Below are positions 7,004 to 13,479 of a stretch of DNA of 28,533 nt, piece by piece. How positions within the stretch are numbered: the first letter of the stretch is position 1; each line of letters starts with the position of its first letter. The notes beneath the pieces were generated by a model, which had not been told where the DNA came from, searched no databases, and was given only the letters and a program-made list of their open reading frames with translations. The position numbers and the translations under genes are program-made. Origin of the DNA: a virus; IMG/VR virus record IMGVR_UViG_3300030382_000080, positions 1 through 28,533 of that record. The stretch is one strand, 5' to 3'.

Positions 7004-7709
7004 ATACAGATTAAAGCCACACGAAATAGTGGCACTTAAAAAAATGAGGGAAACCGAAGCTAGGAATGTCCTAGTTATCGGTGACCTTCATGAACCATTT
7101 TGCCTTGACGGTTATCTTGAATGGTGTTTAGAACAATACGAAATCTTTAATTGTAATCAAGTTATATTCATAGGCGATATACTTGATAATCATGCGTTTA
7201 GCTACCATGAACCTGATCCTGATGGAATGTCGGCAGGTTTAGAGCTTGAAAAAACTATTGAAAAGGTTGCTAAATGGTACACCGCTTTTGAGTATGCAGA
7301 TGTTTGTATTGGAAACCATGATCGTATGGCTTCTAGGAAATCTATGACAGGTGGTATTCCTGCTGCTTGGATAAAAACTTACAATGAAGTTTTAGGAACT
7401 CCTAATTGGAATTGGGTAGAATCAGTTGTTTATGATGATGTCCTTTACGAACATGGAGAAGGCGGACAGGCACAAGCAAAGGCAAAGAACAATCTAATGT
7501 CAAGCGTTTGTGGACATACCCATACGGAAGCCTACTGTCGTTGGTTTGTTGGAAAACGCTTTAGAGTATTTGGTATGCAGGTAGGTTGTGGCGTGGACTC
7601 AACCACTTACGCAGCAGCATACGCTAAAAATTTCAAACGCCAAGCAATCGGCGCAGCAGTAGTGCTGAATAATGGCACACTACCTATTAATCTATTAATG
7701 GACCTATAA
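6990..7709 (+). CDS. Calcineurin-like metallophosphoesterase
   Basis: The protein shows the full metallophosphoesterase metal-site series: GDLHEPF, GDILDNH, GNHDRM and GHTH, with an additional HGEGG before the last. These residues bind two metal ions for phosphoester hydrolysis. The substrate cannot be told; phage members could act on nucleic acids or nucleotides. The conserved part starts near RENRYRLKPHEIV, upstream of the first ATG (7044), and the frame upstream has only TTG (6966, 6969) and GTG (6990). I prefer the GTG at 6990, overlapping the previous gene by 14 bases; this gives 239 residues. Starting at 7044 would remove about 18 residues but keep all metal motifs. Confidence 0.8.
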   Translation: MRENRYRLKPHEIVALKKMRETEARNVLVIGDLHEPFCLDGYLEWCLEQYEIFNCNQVIFIGDILDNHAFSYHEPDPDGMSAGLELEKTIEKVAKWYTAFEYADVCIGNHDRMASRKSMTGGIPAAWIKTYNEVLGTPNWNWVESVVYDDVLYEHGEGGQAQAKAKNNLMSSVCGHTHTEAYCRWFVGKRFRVFGMQVGCGVDSTTYAAAYAKNFKRQAIGAAVVLNNGTLPINLLMDL

Positions 7710-7786
7710 TGAAACAAGACCCTACTTGGAAAATCTTTGCAATATACTTGCTTATTATAATAGTCGTTATAATGCTCAATTTATAA
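7709..7786 (+). CDS. Tiny one-helix membrane peptide, 25 aa
   Basis: The ATG at 7709 overlaps the phosphoesterase stop (TAATG) and encodes a polar start MKQDPTWKI followed by a hydrophobic helix (about residues 8-23, rich in Ile/Leu/Val) and a short end. The overlap and the clean membrane helix argue for translation. Such peptides can be lysis regulators or toxins acting on the inner membrane. It is the last ORF of the late block before the non-coding region. No family is recognised. Confidence 0.45.
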   Translation: MKQDPTWKIFAIYLLIIIVVIMLNL

Positions 7787-7834
7787 CTCCTCTTAGCCTT
7801 TTAATGCACTTTCACATCTTTTTAATGGCAATAT

Positions 7835-7865
7835 ACTAGACAGCACTTAAAGTCGCTTATCTAGT
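7835..7865. repeat. Long imperfect inverted repeat in control region
   Basis: ACTAGA (7835-7840) pairs with TCTAGT (7860-7865), AGC with GCT further in, and ACTT with AAGT at the centre, about 13 pairs with small bulges. No T tract follows, so it is not a standard terminator for either strand. It may be an operator, a replication element or an mRNA end. Confidence 0.5.
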
Positions 7866-7874
7866 CAAAACACT

Positions 7875-7913
7875 ATTAACACCTAAATTGTTAATAACTT
7901 TGTAAATAAAGTT
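7875..7913. repeat. Two adjacent perfect inverted repeats upstream of early promoter
   Basis: ATTAAC (7875-7880) and GTTAAT (7890-7895) flank a 9-base spacer, and AACTTT (7896-7901) and AAAGTT (7908-7913) flank a 6-base spacer. The second repeat abuts the first and overlaps the -33 element at 7912-7914. This is where a repressor or activator would act, or where a replication initiator could bind. Confidence 0.5.
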
Positions 7914-7942
7914 GTGAATATCATTTTATTTTTATATCTTTG
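7912..7942 (+). promoter_or_regulatory. Early promoter of Bacteroidetes vegetative type
   Basis: TTG at 7912-7914 and TATCTTTG at 7935-7942 are separated by 20 bases, matching the known Bacteroidetes primary-sigma consensus (TTG about -33, TAnnTTTG about -7). Transcription would start near 7948-7950, about 20 bases before the ATG at 7970. This would let the host polymerase start the early genes at once. Confidence 0.8.
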
Positions 7943-7969
7943 TGTCATATTAATCAAGAAGAAAAGAAA

Positions 7970-8221
7970 ATGAAAACAACTTTTAAAATGAAAGAAGCAA
8001 CTAACACAGAAGAAGCTATTGTATCTATATTAGATGTGATAGAAGAAAATCCACTTTGGCTTAACAAAATTACTGATAGCTTATTTATATTAGTAAAGAG
8101 TATTGAACCTGAACACAGAAGGTTTATGTTAGAAAAGTCAATGGACGAATCAGTTATAGATTTGTTTGTTAAAATTAAAAAAGAATACTATAACTTTAAA
8201 GACAATTCACAATGGAGTTAA
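7970..8221 (+). CDS. First early protein, 83 aa, unknown function
   Basis: A short acidic helical protein (MKTTFKMKEATNTEEAIVSILDVIEENP..., ending FKDNSQWS). The ATG at 7970 is preferred because the upstream in-frame TTG at 7940 lies inside the promoter's -7 box. As the first gene after the strongest host-type promoter it is probably made immediately after infection, where phages often place host-takeover or anti-defence proteins. That is inference from position; no family is recognised. Its end overlaps the next gene by 10 bases. Confidence 0.6.
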   Translation: MKTTFKMKEATNTEEAIVSILDVIEENPLWLNKITDSLFILVKSIEPEHRRFMLEKSMDESVIDLFVKIKKEYYNFKDNSQWS

Positions 8222-8544
8222 TTTGTGAAGATTTCCATTTTTATAACAATGGAATATATAAAACAATCTCTAAGCTATCGCCTGATGGTTGGTTTACTGA
8301 CATACACAAAGTAGAACCTAGTATTAGAATCTTTGGAACAAGAGATCAAATTGAAGAAGCCCTTAATGCTTATATTGAATTGTCAGGACTTAATCTTGAT
8401 GAATGTTATGAATTTAAAGCTGAAAAAAAGGGCTCGTTTTTTTATAATGAAGAACGTAATAAAATCATTAAAAAGAAACTTGCTGAATATAAAGAACGCT
8501 ACAATCAACTGAGTAATAACAAAGCCTTAATAACAACGATATGA
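8212..8544 (+). CDS. Early protein, 110 aa, unknown function
   Basis: A charged 110-residue protein (MELICEDFHFYNNGIYKTIS..., with GWFTDIHKVEPSIRIFGTRD in the middle and a Lys-rich helix KKKLAEYKERYNQL near the end). No known motif is visible. It overlaps its upstream neighbour by 10 bases and the next gene by ATGA, so it belongs to the early operon starting at 7970. A regulatory or host-interaction role is possible only by position. Confidence 0.55.
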   Translation: MELICEDFHFYNNGIYKTISKLSPDGWFTDIHKVEPSIRIFGTRDQIEEALNAYIELSGLNLDECYEFKAEKKGSFFYNEERNKIIKKKLAEYKERYNQLSNNKALITTI

Positions 8545-8855
8545 TACCAATACCTTTAGAAGAACCAACAACTAATTGTTGTAACGCAAAATTTATAGAA
8601 GAAAGTAGTAAATGTTCTGATTGTAAAGAAAATGCAGTATATATAGATGATGAAGAAGATGAATTAATACACAAAGCTATGCGTAGTATTAATACCTTTC
8701 AAGCACATGAAAACGAAATTTATCTAAGAGGAAAAGATGAATATGGCAACGATTTTCAAGTTGTATTTGACAGCTATGATTTTCTGAATTGGATTGATAC
8801 AGAACATTTAGCATACATAAAACAAAAATTAATAGAGTATATAGAATTAAAATAA
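8541..8855 (+). CDS. Early protein with N-terminal zinc-knuckle motif
   Basis: The 104-residue protein has a Cys cluster CCNAKFIEESSKCSDCKENA at about residues 13-32. The CC...CxxC spacing fits a small zinc ribbon. The remainder is acidic (DDEEDELIHKAMRS) then mixed alpha/beta (YGNDFQVVFDSYDFLNWID). Its start overlaps the preceding stop as ATGA. It could bind nucleic acid or protein. It has no clear relative known to me, and its function is unassigned. Confidence 0.55.
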   Translation: MIPIPLEEPTTNCCNAKFIEESSKCSDCKENAVYIDDEEDELIHKAMRSINTFQAHENEIYLRGKDEYGNDFQVVFDSYDFLNWIDTEHLAYIKQKLIEYIELK

Positions 8856-8860
8856 TTTTA

Positions 8861-8884
8861 TACTTTTGAACACAATTATTCACA
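8861..8884 (+). promoter_or_regulatory. Possible second host-type promoter with a DnaA-box-like site
   Basis: TACTTTTG at 8861-8868 fits the Bacteroidetes -7 box, but no TTG lies 20 bases upstream, so the promoter is weak or absent. TTATTCACA at 8876-8884 matches the DnaA box consensus TTWTNCACA exactly. Both lie in the short gap before the recombination-type gene at 8897. A single 9-base match can occur by chance. Confidence 0.3.
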
Positions 8885-8896
8885 AAAAAAAGAAAT

Positions 8897-9310
8897 ATGA
8901 AAACGGAAAAGATTAAGGAAAAGTACCACCATTACGGACTAGACAAAGAAGATGTCTTTAAACATCAACACTATGTAATCATCACAAGATCAGGCATAGA
9001 TAAGATTCAAGCAATAGAGAACATCACTATTGACTATGAAGTTATTAATTGTGAAAGAGATTTTTGTGTAGTAAAAGCAAACGCTTCAATGTCAAAACAT
9101 TTATTAAATAACAGCTCAGATAGAATAGCTACAATACAAACCTTTGGATCAGCTCTTAAAGGTGGGTTTAAAGATGGAAATTGCAACACTTGGTATGTCA
9201 TGGAAATGGCTGAAAAAAGAGCTATGAGCAGGGCTGTCTTAAAGCTAACAGGTTTTTATGAACTTGGAGTATTTGGCGAAGATGAATCAGAAGATTTTAA
9301 ACAGAAATAG
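8897..9310 (+). CDS. Probable single-strand annealing or recombination-associated protein
   Basis: A 137-residue protein with a basic start and the segment GNCNTWYVMEMAEKRAMSRAVLKLTGFYELGVFGEDESED at about residues 94-133. The pattern EMAEKRAxSRAVLKLxGFYxxGVxxEDE is reminiscent of Erf/Rad52-type annealing proteins, where it follows the DNA-binding core. It stands next to an SSB substitute, which supports a role in recombination or replication restart. The protein is shorter than classical Erf or RecT, so it may be a compact variant; the assignment is tentative. A structured terminator-like element follows. Confidence 0.45.
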   Translation: MKTEKIKEKYHHYGLDKEDVFKHQHYVIITRSGIDKIQAIENITIDYEVINCERDFCVVKANASMSKHLLNNSSDRIATIQTFGSALKGGFKDGNCNTWYVMEMAEKRAMSRAVLKLTGFYELGVFGEDESEDFKQK

Positions 9311-9318
9311 TATAGGTT

Positions 9319-9394
9319 GGGGTGGCTTAACGAATAACCGAAACTCGGCTCACCGAAAATCGGTACGGTAAACTAGCCACCCCTTCCTTTTTTT
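9319..9394 (+). terminator. Branched structured RNA ending in a T tract
   Basis: GGGGTGGCT (9319-9327) pairs perfectly with AGCCACCCC (9375-9383). Inside the 47-base loop are two small hairpins, CCGA-AAC-TCGG (9338-9348) and ACCGA-AAA-TCGGT (9352-9364), making a three-way junction. Seven T residues follow at 9388-9394. It works as a terminator at least partly, in the 107-base gap before the SSB gene. It does not fold as a tRNA. It could be a regulatory leader for SSB or a small RNA. Confidence 0.65.
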
Positions 9395-9417
9395 AATAAT
9401 TAAATAAATAAAAAATT

Positions 9418-9738
9418 ATGGAAGTAACAGGTAAATTAGTAAAGATACTTGATCTTGAAACAGGAACAAGTAAAGCAGGGAAAGAATGGCAAAAGCAAAC
9501 AGTTGTCATAGAAACAAATAGTGAGTTTAATAACATTATTGCAGTTAGTGCTTTTGGTGAGGATAAAATCAAACACTTAAACAAGCTAGATGTTGGAATG
9601 ACAGTAGCTATTGCGTGTAATGTTTATTCAAGAGAATACAAAGGAAAATATTATCACAATATAGACGGTTATCATTTTACAAATCAAAGTGAAAACCCTG
9701 ACTTTGTAACAAGTGATGAACAAGATATGCCATTTTAA
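9418..9738 (+). CDS. DUF3127-type single-stranded DNA-binding protein
   Basis: The 106-residue protein begins MEVTGKLVKILDLETGTSK and has SREYKGKYYHNIDGYHF in the last third. This is the DUF3127 pattern, an OB-fold family that serves as SSB-like protein in Bacteroidetes and their phages. The acidic tail ending EQDMPF resembles the SSB tail that recruits replication proteins. It would coat single-stranded DNA during replication and recombination. It follows a structured element and is preceded by the AAAAATTATGG leader shared with the connector and capsid genes. The next gene starts 2 bases after its stop. Confidence 0.8.
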   Translation: MEVTGKLVKILDLETGTSKAGKEWQKQTVVIETNSEFNNIIAVSAFGEDKIKHLNKLDVGMTVAIACNVYSREYKGKYYHNIDGYHFTNQSENPDFVTSDEQDMPF

Positions 9739-9740
9739 TT

Positions 9741-10250
9741 ATGATAGAAGAAATCAATTTTAAGATATTATGCGACCTTACTACAAATTTAGTAGGGTTG
9801 CGTAAGGGTTCTCTTTCCTATAAAAGCAGAGAACAAAAATATCAAGTTCCAAGAGCAGTTGCAAGTGTAGTTGCTAGAATGATAGATGAAACTCATAGAA
9901 CAACAATATCTAAAGAACTTAAAAGAGATAGAAGTTTAATTTATCACTATGAGAAAATGCACGAATCTAATTATAGAACATTCCCTAAATATAGAGAGGT
10001 ATTTAATAAGGTCTATAATGCTTATAGTAACATACAGGGGTCTAAGAGAACCTTTGTAGATGATAGACAATTAGAAATATATCTAAGAGATAATGGGATT
10101 GAAACTAGCGAAAAACATCAAACTACTATTAGAGTTACATCAGGTAGAGTTTCAACTGACATTAAAGTTTCATACAAAGATTTTTATGATCAATTAGAAA
10201 AGTGTAAATTTGCACTTACTGATTGCAACTATAACTTAGAAATTATATGA
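9741..10250 (+). CDS. DnaA domain IV-like DNA-binding protein
   Basis: Residues 20-95 align by eye with the carboxy-terminal DNA-binding domain of DnaA: PRAVASVVARMIDETHRTT corresponds to the conserved PRQxAMxLxxELT helix, and KRDRSLIYHYEKM corresponds to the GRDHTTVxHAxxKI signature that reads DnaA boxes. No AAA+ ATPase part is present. The rest (about 100-169) is of unknown fold. It is likely to bind the phage origin and attract host replication proteins, or to compete with host DnaA. It lies between SSB and a helix-turn-helix initiator and overlaps the latter by 4 bases. The resemblance is seen in sequence; the role is inferred. Confidence 0.6.
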   Translation: MIEEINFKILCDLTTNLVGLRKGSLSYKSREQKYQVPRAVASVVARMIDETHRTTISKELKRDRSLIYHYEKMHESNYRTFPKYREVFNKVYNAYSNIQGSKRTFVDDRQLEIYLRDNGIETSEKHQTTIRVTSGRVSTDIKVSYKDFYDQLEKCKFALTDCNYNLEII

Positions 10251-10849
10251 CAAAACCAAATTACTATGCTGTTATTCCTGCTGAGGTTAGATATAACAAA
10301 AAGCTAACACCTAATGCCAAACTTCTTTATGCAGAAATTACAGCACTATGTAATATGAATGGTAAATGTATAGCTTCAACTCAATACTTTTGTAAACTAT
10401 ATGAAGTTAGCAGGGTGTCAATACAAAAGTGGTTAAAGATTTTAGAGGACAATAACTACATAAAGCGTGTTAACATTTATAAAAAATATAGTAAACAAAT
10501 AGAAGCTAGGGTGATAACTTTGGTTAACATACCTACAAAAGAAAAGTTTACAGATAATACTAATATAAATATAACTAATAATAATCTTACAGATAGTAAT
10601 AAGAAAGCTCTCTTTAAAAAACCAACTTTAGATCAAGTTAAAAATTATTGTATCTTACGAAAAAATAATATAGATGCTGAAGCTTTTATTGACTTCTATA
10701 AAAGTAAGGGGTGGCAAATTGGAAAAGAAACAATGAAGGACTGGAAAGCTGCTGTAAGAACTTGGGAACGTAGGGAAGTAAAGAAAGCAGCAATGGGTAA
10801 ATTACATTCACAAATAAATGCTTGGGAAGAAGCTAAAAAACTATTATGA
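10247..10849 (+). CDS. Helix-turn-helix replication initiator-like protein
   Basis: The amino-terminal part (about 1-95) is a winged helix-turn-helix: NAKLLYAEITALCNMNG, then YFCKLYEVSRVSIQKWLKILEDNNYIKR. A flexible Asn/Thr-rich linker (about 105-125) leads to a conserved end, TLDQVKNYCILRKN...FIDFYKSKGWQIGK..MKDWKAAVRTWERR, the ending seen in phage replication initiators of Firmicutes and Bacteroidetes. Such proteins bind the origin and help load helicase. No phage helicase or polymerase is seen, so host enzymes must be recruited. ATGA overlaps join it to both neighbours. Confidence 0.7.
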   Translation: MTKPNYYAVIPAEVRYNKKLTPNAKLLYAEITALCNMNGKCIASTQYFCKLYEVSRVSIQKWLKILEDNNYIKRVNIYKKYSKQIEARVITLVNIPTKEKFTDNTNINITNNNLTDSNKKALFKKPTLDQVKNYCILRKNNIDAEAFIDFYKSKGWQIGKETMKDWKAAVRTWERREVKKAAMGKLHSQINAWEEAKKLL

Positions 10850-11253
10850 AAACATTATATCAAGAAGACATTAAAGAACTATCTGAGAAAGTCCTTGACT
10901 TATTAGCAAAGACATCAGTAGAAATAGGACATAAAACTGATCCTCAAACTTTGGCAACTCTTAGCAAGATATTTGCTACTGACTTAATTAGAGAAAATCG
11001 TTTTGGTAATATGACATTTAATCAAGTTGCAGACGCTTTTCATCAAGGCGTAAGATTTGGTAAAGATGAGCCTTTTTTAAATATCAGAACTTTTTACAAA
11101 TGGGTTTATGCTCACAAGAAAAGGATTGATGACGCAACATATCAAGTAGAAAAATTAGATATGCCAAAAGACAAAGTGCCTTTTTATCAAGAACCAATAA
11201 AATTACTCAAAAATGAAAACAAAAGAAGTTGTAAGAGAATTACTAACTATTAA
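10846..11253 (+). CDS. Replication-region protein, 135 aa, unknown function
   Basis: A helical protein (LYQEDIKELSEKVLDLLAK, then PQTLATLSKIFATDLIREN and FGNMTFNQVADAFHQGVRFG, FLNIRTFYKWVYAHKKRID). The arrangement of a short helical bundle with an F..mTf..v..A...G.RfG pattern is common beside initiator genes in Bacteroidetes phages. A helicase-loader or initiator-cofactor role fits the site but is not shown. It starts by ATGA overlap with the initiator and its end overlaps the next gene by 41 bases. Confidence 0.55.
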   Translation: MKTLYQEDIKELSEKVLDLLAKTSVEIGHKTDPQTLATLSKIFATDLIRENRFGNMTFNQVADAFHQGVRFGKDEPFLNIRTFYKWVYAHKKRIDDATYQVEKLDMPKDKVPFYQEPIKLLKNENKRSCKRITNY

Positions 11254-11524
11254 ACCTCATTTAAGAGATAATGACAATCTACTAATAGCTGCTTATTGGT
11301 GGAGAGAATTAAAGAGAAAAGAAATTGATCCTAATAAAATGAATGGCTTAGAGTTTATGCAAATGTTTGCTAATAACAAACTAACAAACATTAAGACAAT
11401 AGAGAGAATGAGAAGAAAGCTACAAGAAGAATGTCCTGAGCTTAGAGGTAAGATATATAAGGCAAGAAAAGAAACAATACAAGATCAATGGAAAAAGGAC
11501 TTAGGATATGAAGTCAATAAGTAA
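11213..11524 (+). CDS. Small helical basic protein, 103 aa, unknown function
   Basis: A basic helical protein (VVRELLTIKPHLRDNDNLLIAAYWW, then IDPNKMNGLEFMQMFANNKLTNIKTIERMRRKLQEECPELRGK). The segment LTNIKTIERMRRKLQEECPELRGKIY looks like a DNA-binding helix pair, as found in small phage proteins next to NinG-like genes. It overlaps both neighbours (41 and 17 bases), so it is clearly part of the replication operon. Function is unassigned. Confidence 0.55.
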   Translation: MKTKEVVRELLTIKPHLRDNDNLLIAAYWWRELKRKEIDPNKMNGLEFMQMFANNKLTNIKTIERMRRKLQEECPELRGKIYKARKETIQDQWKKDLGYEVNK

Positions 11525-11915
11525 ACTTAAAAAAGAACTAGATAAATGGTTTAGCCTTTATATAAGGCTTAGAGATGCAACTGATGAAGGACTTTGTCAA
11601 TGTTTTACTTGTGGCAAGGTGGCACATTATAAATCAGGTATGCAAAATGGCCACTTCCAATCAAGAAGACATCACGGAACTAGATGGAATGAACAAAATT
11701 GCCAGGTACAATGTGTCAAATGTAATATGTTTGAACAAGGTGAACAATGGAAGTTTGGTATATCATTAAATGCTAAATATGGTGAGGGAACTTCAAATGA
11801 ACTAGAATTTTTAGCACATATAACAGTTAAAAAAAATAGGGTAGAATACGAAGAAGATATAAGATATTATAAAGCTGTTGTTGAAAACTTAAAAAAAGAA
11901 AAGGGAATTGAGTAA
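11508..11915 (+). CDS. NinG/Rap-like recombination endonuclease
   Basis: The 135-residue protein has CQCFTCGKVAHYKSGMQNGHFQSRRH at about residues 30-55 and NCQVQCVKCNMFEQGEQWKFG next. CxxC pairs plus the GHFxSR/H motif define the NinG (lambda Rap) family, related to HNH nucleases, which process branched recombination intermediates. It is shorter than lambda NinG, keeping the zinc-binding core. Its position after the initiator and annealing genes fits DNA recombination and replication. The family is recognised with good confidence; activity on a given junction is inferred. Confidence 0.8.
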   Translation: MKSISKLKKELDKWFSLYIRLRDATDEGLCQCFTCGKVAHYKSGMQNGHFQSRRHHGTRWNEQNCQVQCVKCNMFEQGEQWKFGISLNAKYGEGTSNELEFLAHITVKKNRVEYEEDIRYYKAVVENLKKEKGIE

Positions 11916-11937
11916 ACTTTTTTTATAGATTTGGCGT

Positions 11938-12294
11938 ATGCACAAACCAATCTATTCAAGTGAAGAACACAGAACAATAATTGAAGTCTATATGGAAATG
12001 TGTAAACAGTTTGTACAAGACAGCACTACACAAACTAGAAACAACAACTATCTTGAAGTGATTGATTGTATTGTAGAATATTCAAATGGTTATGGGGAGG
12101 GGGTTAGAGAGAACAATTTTTATGATTGGATAATGATAATTCCTATTAATTTATCAGTTGCTACAAACGGATTCTTTGCAGGAATAGAAACTAAAAGTAA
12201 TGCAGCAACCATAAGAGCTTATAAAGTAGTCTTAGATCAACTGTTACAAGAAACAGTAAAGCGGTTAGATTTTGTAAATCCCAAAAATGACTGA
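11938..12294 (+). CDS. Unknown protein, 118 aa, before sigma-like gene
   Basis: A helical protein with HKPIYSSEEHRTIIEVYMEMCKQF near the start, YDWIMIIPINLSVATNGFF in the middle, and SNAATIRAYKVVLDQLLQETVKRL near the end. No family is recognised. Its end overlaps the sigma-factor-like gene by 8 bases, so the two are translated together. A TAGATTTG sequence at 11926-11933 resembles a host -7 box but has no correctly spaced -33 element. Confidence 0.5.
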   Translation: MHKPIYSSEEHRTIIEVYMEMCKQFVQDSTTQTRNNNYLEVIDCIVEYSNGYGEGVRENNFYDWIMIIPINLSVATNGFFAGIETKSNAATIRAYKVVLDQLLQETVKRLDFVNPKND

Positions 12295-12868
12295 TGTATA
12301 TAAAGAAATATCAAAGCTAAGTAATAAGTTCAGAACAATGGCTTACGGACTTACTCAGAATGAAACTGATATTGATGAAGCGGTGCAGGAGTTGATGCTT
12401 TATTTTCTTCAGATGAACCCTGACACTTTAAAGGGTATTTGGGATAAAGATGGGGAAGATGGAATAACACGTTATGGAGCAGTAGTTTTAAGAAGAAGTT
12501 TAACAAGTCCAAGAAGTCCATTCTACTATAAATATAAAAAATACTACACACATATTGACAGCAGTTGTTTCGCTACTAATTATACTAGCAGTAATGATGA
12601 TATGGCATATCGTTTTGATAATAATAACAATATATCAAACATTCCTAATGAAGCAATAGATAATTATGAATGGACTAAATTAGAGCAAATTGACAAAGTG
12701 TTAGATGGCTTAGATAGTTGGTACGACAGGGAATTATTTAAGCTCTATTATTACGAGGGCAATACACTCGACAGCCTAGCGGCTAAGACTAAAATAAGTA
12801 GAAATAGCTTATTTACAACAATAGATAAAGTAAGGGAGATTCTCAAAAAAGAATTAATAGATGAATAA
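12287..12868 (+). CDS. RNA polymerase sigma-factor-like protein
   Basis: The 193-residue protein resembles a compact sigma factor. Residues 14-42 (NKFRTMAYGLTQNETDIDEAVQELMLYFL) look like region 2, whose DIDEAVQELML mimics the DAEDLVQEVFL signature of ECF sigmas. Residues 140-190 (LDSWYDRELFKLYYYEGNTLDSLAAKTKISRNSLFTTIDKVREIL) look like region 4 with its helix-turn-helix. The linker has SLTSPRSPFYYKYKKYY and an Asn-rich loop. It likely directs host polymerase to phage promoters; the TCTATTATAT sites are candidates. Overlaps with both neighbours place it in the middle-gene operon. Sigma identity is an inference from pattern; a DNA-binding terminase-like HTH protein is the alternative. Confidence 0.65.
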   Translation: MTDVYKEISKLSNKFRTMAYGLTQNETDIDEAVQELMLYFLQMNPDTLKGIWDKDGEDGITRYGAVVLRRSLTSPRSPFYYKYKKYYTHIDSSCFATNYTSSNDDMAYRFDNNNNISNIPNEAIDNYEWTKLEQIDKVLDGLDSWYDRELFKLYYYEGNTLDSLAAKTKISRNSLFTTIDKVREILKKELIDE

Positions 12869-13262
12869 GTTTTTTGTTCCTGATGAAGTCTATGAAGAAC
12901 GGTTAGCAATATGTAAAGAATGTATTTACTATTTTAAACCCACAGGAACTTGTAAGCGGTGTTTATGTTTTATGAAAATCAAGGCACGAATAGCTCCTAT
13001 GGAATGTCCGCAGGGTTATTGGCAAAAGACTACGGAAGTAATAAAAGCACCTGATGATTTGCCACAACACTTGATAGATGAAGTCTTAGATATGTGGAAA
13101 GATTTGAAGACAGGTAGGGCAAAAGATGTTGCAGCAAAAAAACGCATGATTGAAACATATAACGCCATCTATATGAGTAATTATAGCACTACTACTAATT
13201 GCGGTTCTTGTATATCAACTTGTTTTGATGGAATAAAAAAACTATATAATAAATACAAATAA
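12861..13262 (+). CDS. Zinc-finger protein linked to sigma-like gene
   Basis: The 133-residue protein has CKECIYYFKPTGTCKRCLCF (from about residue 17) followed by MKIKARIAPMECPQGYW. The CxxC...CxxC.C...C pattern is a small zinc-binding fold known in Bacteroidetes phages. A second Cys group, NCGSCISTCFDG, lies near the end. It overlaps the sigma-like gene by 8 bases, so the two are probably made together; a transcription co-factor is one possibility. The function is not known. Confidence 0.55.
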   Translation: MNKFFVPDEVYEERLAICKECIYYFKPTGTCKRCLCFMKIKARIAPMECPQGYWQKTTEVIKAPDDLPQHLIDEVLDMWKDLKTGRAKDVAAKKRMIETYNAIYMSNYSTTTNCGSCISTCFDGIKKLYNKYK

Positions 13263-13263
13263 T

Positions 13264-13479
13264 ATGAGTTACTTAGCACACTTAAAAAGAACCAAAATGC
13301 ACCATTCAGAAAGGTGGATAGTTAAATTTGATGATAATGATTTAATAAGAGAGGTAAAATTAATTTTTAACCCTGACGAATATCGTAAGGCATTAAAACC
13401 ACGAACACTAAATACACAAGATGGTCTAATTAAAATACTAGAAAATGACAAAAGAAGAAGATTACAAAAAGAATCCTGA
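13264..13479 (+). CDS. Small basic protein, 71 aa, unknown function
   Basis: A Lys/Arg-rich short protein (MSYLAHLKRTKMHHSERWIV..., ending ENDKRRRLQKES). It lies one base after the zinc-finger gene and overlaps the DUF3310 gene by 35 bases in another frame. Its charge suggests nucleic-acid contact, but no family is recognised. Confidence 0.45.
   Translation: MSYLAHLKRTKMHHSERWIVKFDDNDLIREVKLIFNPDEYRKALKPRTLNTQDGLIKILENDKRRRLQKES

Noticed and set aside
9319-9383. Possible tRNA, because of a cloverleaf-like fold
   Set aside because: The closing stem has 9 pairs, only two small inner hairpins exist, and there is no T-arm sequence GTTCRA or CCA-like end; a T tract follows.
11926-11933. TAGATTTG as a host-type -7 box before gene 11938
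   Set aside because: The nearest TTG is about 15 bases upstream instead of 19-21, and the site is only 4 bases before the ATG.
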